A stretch of DNA of 64,000 nucleotides from Phoronis australis. Taxonomy: Eukaryota > Phoronida > Phoronidae. Shown here one piece after another: positions 56,774 to 64,000 of this stretch. Made by a program: the position numbers and the translations under genes. The stretch lies in the NCBI GenBank assembly GCA_002633005.1, contig NMRA01000274.1, forward strand, positions 262,153 through 326,152, written 5' to 3'. Below the pieces are notes generated by a model that was not told the origin of the DNA, did not search any database, and saw only the letters and a program-made list of their open reading frames with translations. Each line of letters opens with the position of its first letter. Position 1 is the stretch's first letter.

Positions 56774-58082
56774 AGGCAAAGGCAACCTTTTTTCATGTCA
56801 CTTTTAGCAAAAATAAGGTCTGTTGATTATCCCAAACATGTTTTTCACTTAATTACAGCTTTTTGTAATTTAATTAATTTCTCACCCTCTACTCCGGAAG
56901 TGACGTTTTGGGAGGCAAGAATTTCGCGCCAATTTCTTTTCATATAGTCTGACTGTGAGAGCTGTCAAGTCAGCCATTGTTCTACCTCGGATCTGACAAG
57001 TTCGGTCGTCGTTTGCTTTTGTTTACGAGTCAGTCAACATGCCACGCTGTTGCTACGTACCAGGATGTACTCATTATATCGTCTCACACACGCTTTGGGT
57101 ACCTTGCATCGCTTTCCATGAAGATGACACACTTCGCCGTATTGGCTAGCTCGTTCGTGTGAAGAACGCAGCGCTACCCGTCCACGCAACGTACAAAGCA
57201 TTGGCAAGCATTTTCAGCCGTCAGATTGCGACAGAGATATGTGCGCTGAATTGATGAAGGTCCCTGCGAAACAACGCCTAAAGAAGGGTCCCATACCGTC
57301 GCTGTTGATTCCCGGCAGTGCCCCGTCGCCACCCCCGAGAAGTGCGTTTTTGAAGCGAGAAGCCTCGCGAGCTGTGGCCACTATAAACAGTGACTGGAGG
57401 CACTTCATCTACTGTCACCCATGCCTCCGAACGTACCATAGCGTACAATTCCAGGAACTAGCAGTGATTCCCCGTGTGCTGTTGTCTCTAGCCCAGAGCC
57501 TGTATGCAGCCCTGCAGCGATGTTGAGTAGTGGGAGTGAATACAGGCCCAGTTTGACACCCAGTGAAACAGTTCGTCATCCAATGAACAGATCGGTGAGC
57601 CTAAGTTTTATAAGTTTATTGTGGACTTGTATTGGAGCTATTTAGAAGATGCCACGTGTGTGATGAGGGAGTCGCACGGCGGGATGTAAGCAGTTTGGAT
57701 GCTCAAGTCACCATCCACTGGGAGTGTGTCGCGGGACACTCGGGCAAGTGGGACAGATCTTCCTCTGTACGCGAGACGATAATGAGTACATATCGGTAGG
57801 CAGCAACAGCGTGGCATGTTGACTGACTCGTAAACAAAAGCAAACGACGACCGAACTTATCACAATCGAGGTAGAACAATGACTGACTCGACTGCTCTCA
57901 CAGTCAGACTGTATGAAAAGAAATTGGCGCGAAATTCTTGCCTCCCACAACGTCACTTCCGGAGTAGACGACGAGTAATTAATTAAATAACGAAAAGCTG
58001 TAAATAAGTGAAAAATATGTCTGGTATAATCAACGAACCCGATTTTTGCTAAAAAGGACATGAAAAAAGGTTGCCTTCGCCT
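56774..58082. mobile_element. TTAA-flanked foldback element carrying a THAP domain fragment
   Basis: The element starts aggcaaaggcaacc and ends ggttgccttcgcct, and both sides are flanked by TTAA. The inverted arms are about 280 bases each (56,774-57,055 and 57,805-58,082), with internal matches such as gcaagaatttcgcgccaatt. Between and partly within the arms is a broken THAP domain. No transposase core is present, so the element is non-autonomous. Confidence 0.75.
57039..57526 (+). pseudogene. THAP domain protein fragment, frameshifted
   Basis: From an ATG at 57,039 the frame reads MPRCCYVPGC, the start of a THAP zinc finger, and stops at 57,147-57,149. In another frame from about 57,200 it resumes with GKHFQPSDCDRD, AELMKVPAKQRLKKG and PIPSLLIP, the C-terminal half with the conserved His-Phe and the K-x-G-x-(V/I)-P-(S/T)-L ending. 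THAP domains bind DNA and are shared with P-element transposases. The right arm of the host element holds a second, inverted copy of the MPRCC start. It is not functional as read. Confidence 0.65.
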
Positions 58083-58432
58083 TTAAGGATCGGCGCTATT
58101 ACGCGACATTTGGCTCATTCAGACTGGGCTTCTCACGTTGAGTAACTTTTAGTCGTCGAAGTAGTATACGGTTAGAGGAATTCCAAGGGCTTTATTGTAA
58201 GCAATTTCATGTCAAAGGATAGGAACGCAACGACGATTCTCTGAGAGAACGATTGTTTTTGATACACCAGAACATGTGGTTTTTATTTTTTACTTTTTCA
58301 AACAATAGCACACTCCCAGAAATCGCTCTCGCATTATATCCAGGCTCTCATTCATTCCCTTCCATACATTCATGAAAACCGAGCTCTGTAGTGGGAGACA
58401 CCTTTGTGCAATGCTCGATTGCCTGCCAGTAA

Positions 58433-58501
58433 AGCCAGGATTTGAACCTGGGTCTCCCAAACGGGAGTCCGGAGCTCAAACTACTTCGCCACACTGTCTC
58501 C
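58433..58501 (-). repeat. tRNA-derived SINE head
   Basis: On the minus strand, GTGGCGAAGTAGTTTGAGC resembles an A box and CCAGGTTCAAATCCTGG forms a T arm with the B box. The acceptor arm does not close as a tRNA. A tRNA-derived SINE is the best reading. Confidence 0.6.
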
Positions 58502-58574
58502 TCTGAAAATGGTTTACTGTGGTTGTGAAGGGACAGTATCGGTTTTATGGCCAAAGGCGCATTTTTGGATTATC

Positions 58575-58750
58575 GTTAGCATGCGCGCACCCAGGGGGGC
58601 TCGGGAGGCTCGAACGAGCCCCCCCATTTGGCGAAGTGGGCAAAAAGGTCCGCCTCAGAGAAGCAAAAGGTCCGAGAAAACGAGACAGAAGTCCACTGAA
58701 AAAGGTCCAGAAATTGGAGCCCCCATATTAAAGGCTGGGTGCGCGCATTG
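58575..58750. repeat. Dispersed repeat, copy 2 (inverted)
   Basis: Reverse-complement relative of 53,990-54,165, with ggctcgaacgagcccccc, gcgaagtgggcaaaaaggtc and cgcctcagagaagcaaaa. It lies within 100 bases of the tRNA-like SINE head, so both may be parts of one composite repeat. Confidence 0.75.
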
Positions 58751-59899
58751 TCAGATGGGACAGGCTTCGTGATAATTATCAACTTTGAACATAAGCTATC
58801 AAACAACAAAATCCATTGTGTTTTTGTGACCTTATTACAAATCGTTAGTTCTTTCCGTTGTCTAACAATCATTCACTGAAATCAAGCCCGGAGATTTTTA
58901 CCAGTTAAATACGCTTCTCAATGGAATATTCTGACATTTATCGAACAGGGTTGAGCTTCGCCAGCACAGCATTAGAATGCAATCTTGGGAGATGCGGGTT
59001 CGAGGTTAATCTCCTGAAATCACTTTAACATACATGAATATTTTCTAATTACATATTTATGGATTTTTCGTGCCTGTACAACAATTGCTATGTTCTAATC
59101 TAAATAATAGCATTCCTCGCGTCACATATATCTTGTAAAGATATAGTTAGAAGTTTTGTGTAGATAACTTACAATTAACGTAATTGATTTGCAATTCTGT
59201 GTTGTTTATCTGACATTTCCTAGCAACTTTATACCTTATGGTTTTTAAAAATATACCAGGCTTCCTAAAAAGGCTGTAGAAGAAATCAATTTTAGAAATA
59301 TCCTACGCGGGTAATGTTGTCCAATAAACAATTAGTCACAAATGTTCGTTCGTTTTACAAATGTGAAGAAAACAGCGCATGCTGATTCTCCACCTCGTCG
59401 TAATACGCAATATAGCTTATATCTTAGACCAACAAATGCCGCACGGGGACAATGCAGTATTTAACAAGAAGTCAGTTTCTATCAAAATATTCATAAAATA
59501 ATAACTTTAGAAAAAATATTCAAAACACTCCACGCATTAAAACTGATTATCATAAAATCGTACATACAAACCCAACTAAAATTTAAAATTCCATCTCATT
59601 TTCTTCTCCTTCATTATCTCATAAATAAATAATTCTAACCAGACAAAATGATTCACTTGCCTACAAAGCGCCATAATCGATACAACGTTGGATTTTCTTT
59701 TGTAACACAATCGAGAACATAATTAACTTGAATCCGGAGAAGCGCACTCGTCCAAACTAAGTTACCGCGGATCGATAAAGTTGTCTTTCCAAAGCTTCCT
59801 TGAAGTGAAGATTACGTCTATCTCGGCTTTGTTTTCAAAATCGAGAATCTGTCACTGACTGGCGTACTCCAGCTAATCGTGACATCAAGCGCTCTTCAA

Positions 59900-62800
59900 T
59901 CAAGCCGAAACAAAACCAAAGTTGCTGTTCGATTTCTTGTCTGTGTCGACAGTTCCACCGTTGAGTTCTATGTCTTCTTTTCCGGCACTATCGGGTTGAG
60001 TCTTGAAATGAAAAACATCAAACTTGTGATAGGAATATTATATAATTGAAATCACCACCTTTCCTTCTGTTTTGCTGTCCGAAAAATATCACAACCGGGC
60101 CTCATGTCTTGCATCAACACAGTCTTAAAGTATTTCCGTCACACTTGATTTCAGTTGTCACAAAGAACAGTTCGAGAAGTTACGAGTAAAATTACACTTC
60201 ATAAATTACAGGAACGGAAAACCATTCTAAAAAATTTATCTCTCAAAACAGATGTTGTCGGGCCAAGACAATTTTAAGAATAGTTTGATAGTCTGACGGT
60301 ATGTGTGGGTATTTATACCCATGCGTATGTGAACGTGCGCCAAAACAGGGACATGCCGAGGCCTCAAAAGCTCGCGGAACACTTTTCAACGCATGTGAGT
60401 GTATAGTCAATCCCAGAGCTTCCAGGGGTAAACTCTCCCGTACAGGTGACGCTGTCACGGAAGTGTGTGAATCTTATTTTTTTCGATACAAAAAGGTAGA
60501 CGTGTTTGTTCTTGAGATGAGTGACATTTAACGCATATACAGAAAACGAACAACAGAAAAACAGAAAAACAGAACGCATTGCGTGTTCAGAAAAGAAATG
60601 CCTGCAGCTATAAGTGATGCATAGTCGTATGCTTTTTTTATGCAAAACATTTGAGTTTCTTTATTTCGAAAATAGGCGCATAGACCTAAACGCACATGTA
60701 CGATAATGAACCACTTTTCTTGGTTTCATTTTGCAGCAGGTAAGGAAGCTACATATTCATTGGTAACACACCGTTTTTCATCAAATCACAGTCAACCGTT
60801 TTTTCTTCTATAGTTAGGGTGATGTAATGTATAAACTGACACCTTATGGAAGATTTGACAGCTGCAAATTTGAGAGACTATGCGTTAACAAAAATGACTC
60901 TGTTAAGTGTAAGTGGAAGGACGTGTTTAACACAACATGCCTATAGAATACATAAAATGGTTACCGTGGAGACATAAACAAACAAACAAAGTACGCCTTT
61001 CCCATCATGACGTCATTGTAATCACCCACCTTCCATCGAAAACAACTTTTAATTTGGAAAACTTAGTGCCAGAAGAATGGTATCAATTTGCTCTTAGTCA
61101 TGTGAACTAACTCGGTTTCTAATCTGAGCAACGAACAAATTGAGACCAGTTTTATAACGACAAGTAGTCAATAGCAAAAGTTATTCATTCACGTAAGGGG
61201 GCGTTAGTTTATATAATAGGTTTAAATACAGTTGATGCATTTAAAGGAAAAAAAATGCTGCGAAAACCAATAAAACTTAGCAAAAATAGGGTAAGCCTAA
61301 ATCGTAAACTTCAAACTCAACTAAGTCCGCAAGTTAATCTGCACACTGATACCTGTAACCAGTAGTGAACTCCATTCTGTCCGATCCATGATTTTATCAT
61401 GTGGACTTAGGAACGCTAACGCGACGTATTTAAAACAAAAACAACAAATGGTTCTATCCAAATCATGAACCAAATCAATGGTTTTCAAAGGTAGCGCTGC
61501 ACGAGACTTTAAGCGAGTAATTTCAGAAAATTTATCTTTTCGTGACGATGCAAGAGGTCTCGTATCAGAAATAATGATATGTCCGATTTTGCTGTTTTCC
61601 GGAAGTGGCAAGAAACACGTGATGAAAAGAGAGAAAGAAAATGAGGCATGCAGTTAAATGAAATTGTGCGTGAATAGGAAGTTAGCAAATCCAACAGTTT
61701 TCAAATTGTTATTTTTATTTAGCGGTAAACATTTTTTTAAATTTCACGTGGAAAATTAATTGTTTCCTAAATACTGAGATCACGTGCGTGATTTATAAAT
61801 AGATGAGATTATTTGAGGATCACGAAAGTGAAGTAACGGTGTCACTGAATTCTAGAAACCACCCCCACCTTAATGACCTAGGATGAAATTTCTTAAAAAA
61901 TTTTCTTAAAAAAACTTTTTAAGTATTAATTGTAGACCCAAAAACCTATATAAGCCTATTTTTTGAAATCTTTGGTGATCAAAAGATTTTAATGAGTGCA
62001 TTTAATCATGTCGCTGTATGATTTTTCAGAAATATCGCCATATTTTCCGCATACATGAAACTTGTAAATTTTGTTTCTTTACAAAATTAGCCACAAAATC
62101 GCGTCTAGTGCTGTCTTTTGAGTCCTTTTATCTTGAGAGCCCCGTTGTTAGAAATGAAGACTTGATTTTTGACAGTCGAGATCTTGGACTAAAAACCTTA
62201 AAAAGATAACCTGGGGCAGACTTTAAAAGCTAATACAATAAAGAAATTGAACGTGCAAGTTTCGGTCGAAAATATCATGTTTTTGGAAAATTCGGCGATC
62301 TGCGTAAAAAATTCCGATGTAAAAAAGTAGTCATGTGGTTGCAACCATGTAGGTATTGCTTTCGAGCCCATAATAACATCCTGTGGTCTTCAGGCAATTT
62401 AAAACAGTTTCACGTGTTTACCACAAATATTTATAAAGTTATTTGAGAAATTTTATCCTTGGAAACAAAGGTACTTATTTATTAAAGACAAAATCTTATT
62501 TATAAATAAAGAACTCTGAAAATTTCAATTTTGGACAGGCTATCCCCATTCGTAATTTTACTGTAGAATTTCTGTAAAGATAGCATGCAGCAAATTTCCA
62601 CGTTTAAAGGGATACTAAAAACCCTGCTGTGATGATTTTAACCAATCCTCGTTGTGTCACCTGCTAATGTGTCATTGGCGCCAATGTCGAAAGAAAAAAG
62701 CAGAAACCAACTAAAAATTCATACTCCCTATGTCACCGATTGGATAGTTCTTGCTGGGTGGTCCTTCCCCACCGTTGCCGTGTAATTCGCTAAAAGCGTA

Positions 62801-63666
62801 GGTCACGCTTGCCAGTTTAGCAGACTTTGAAAGGAGTTTTCAAATTTTCCTCCAAACTTTTGAGGGTTTTAGAGGATTACAGAGCATCAATTCGTTTCAG
62901 AGGACTAGATGGAAAAGTCGTTTTTAATAACTGTTAATAGGCCAAAGCCAGGTTTGGTATCCTTTTAAGTAAAAGACATGCACAGAGTGGATTAGAACGG
63001 TTAGGGTAAAATGTTTCCTTCCACCAAATCATAATCATGCAGGTAATGAACTTACGTCGTCTTCTTTTTTGCAATTTCTAAATTTTTTGTTTACAGCCTG
63101 AAAGTGAACTAAGTGATTATTCTACCAGACAGTATGAGCAAACCGTAAACCGTAGAAAAGAAAAAGTAAATTTTTATAAACAGTGACACCAACCCCGGCT
63201 TCATCGTTCTAGCTAGGCATGCAAACACCGGAAACCTTTCGAATGTGGTCTTTGAGATGTCAAGCCAGAATACATGGGTGTAAAACATTTTAAAAGATCA
63301 CAAATAACAGTGTTTGTTAACAACTATGTACAACCATTCTTTGTAATACATACTGAATACGCTCCTCTCCCTAACAGCATGACTGATAAAATAGATCTTA
63401 TTAGAAATAGACATTTACCTCCATTTTATTAACTCCTTTCTTGTATACCGTGGCAATCTGATCGATGATCATAGCCATGTAACACAGTCCAATATATATC
63501 CATAAGTATAACAGTATTTTATAGATGACTCTAGCCCCATCTCGCGCTTGTTGTCCTGAAAATAAGAATAGTTATGTCTAAACGGTAATCCACCTGTAAT
63601 ATCTTCCTCTAGTACAGTTACACGAGGCAACGTGTCACCAGGTGACAAACTGCTACGACCTGCCAT
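59900..63666 (-). CDS. Candidate three-exon gene, small single-pass membrane protein
   Basis: Three exons join in phase: 63666-63594, 63555-63419 and 60001-59900, giving 103 residues. Exon 1 opens MAGRSSLSPGDTLP and ends EEDIT at ACAG|GTGGAT. Exon 2 follows a ttttcag acceptor and has one hydrophobic helix (YKILLYLWIYIGLCYMAMII), then a basic stretch YKKGVNKME. Exon 3 follows a tttcaag acceptor and ends SNSNFGFVSA at TGA. The helix resembles the fourth membrane segment of two-pore-domain potassium channels (LWIYLGLAW type), but no pore loop precedes it here. Either the gene is a separate small protein, or exon 2 is an internal exon of a channel and exon 1 is misplaced. An additional exon in the 3.4-kb intron cannot be excluded. 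Confidence 0.45.
60002..63418 (-). other. Putative intron of the small membrane protein gene
   Basis: Apart from the MITE at 62,608-62,964 I see no features in it. Overlapping short frames on both strands have no domains. Confidence 0.4.
62608..62964. mobile_element. TTAA-flanked MITE, copy 2 (inverted)
   Basis: Begins agggatactaaaaacc and ends ggtttggtatcctt between two TTAA sites, 357 bases, against 356 for copy 1 at 7,313. Relative to copy 1 the internal sequence is reverse-complemented, for example tgtcacctgctaatg here against cattagcaggtgaca there. It is non-coding. Confidence 0.8.
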
Positions 63667-64000
63667 TGTCACGGAATCACTTTAGATTAAATGTTACGGA
63701 TTCCAATTTTTTACAATTTGTACAAACCGAGAAGCATTTGTACTGGATAATTTTATACTAATAAATTTCGGCTACGTCAAGTTTGAACATAAACAGTTCC
63801 ATTTTCCAATTTTGCATCACTGCGTGAAATTATTACGGTGTTTTTCCTCGCGTCTAACTGACAAGCGCTTTTCTCCAAAAAGTAAGATATGGATAATACG
63901 ATTGCCGTAAAGCAATGACGACGGTTACATTTTTATGGAGATTTTAGGCTTTGCCATGTATAGCTGAGCTATCATGTTTTAGCAACAACCGATATGGATA

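Noticed and set aside
58433-58501. Functional tRNA on the minus strand
   Set aside because: A and B boxes are present, but the acceptor arm does not close; a SINE head is more likely.

Overview
The window is genomic DNA of an animal, most likely a marine invertebrate bilaterian. It is AT-rich, with intron-split genes, U2-type splice sites, many short inverted-repeat elements, an R2-like retrotransposon and a Toll-like receptor. I cannot place it more precisely; a short motif at about 12,207 resembles a repeat common in molluscs, which is only a weak hint. Most genes were rebuilt by joining exons by hand. Exon phases agree at every junction, but no transcript supports them.

Layout. (1) 1,875-11,192, plus strand: the last 592 codons (591 residues) of an axonemal dynein heavy chain, DNAH6 type, ending in two alternative terminal exons of identical length. 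(2) 13,088-50,255, minus strand: the complete coding region of the AP-4 adaptor epsilon subunit (AP4E1 type), 18 exons and 766 residues. It has the trunk and a short hinge, but the reading frame stops before the ear domain known from vertebrates. One intron has AT-AC ends and a consensus U12 branch site. Dynein and AP-4 epsilon are convergent. (3) 23,031-25,562, plus strand: an intron-less Toll-like receptor nested antisense inside the largest AP4E1 intron, flanked by diverged direct repeats. (4) 44,704-47,382, plus strand: a 5'-truncated R2-group retrotransposon with an uninterrupted reverse transcriptase and endonuclease frame, inserted antisense in AP4E1 intron 2. (5) 50,582-50,663: a tRNA-Ser(GCT) gene, divergent from the AP4E1 start. 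(6) 51-59 kb: no host gene seen; it holds repeats, including a foldback element carrying a broken THAP domain. (7) 59,900-63,666, minus strand: a tentative three-exon gene for a small single-pass membrane protein.

The genes do not form one pathway: ciliary motility, endosomal/trans-Golgi sorting, innate immunity and translation. The features most worth checking are the duplicated dynein terminal exon, the AT-AC intron, the ear-less AP-4 epsilon, the triplicated splice acceptor of AP4E1 exon 3, and the nested TLR that lacks the usual BB-loop proline.
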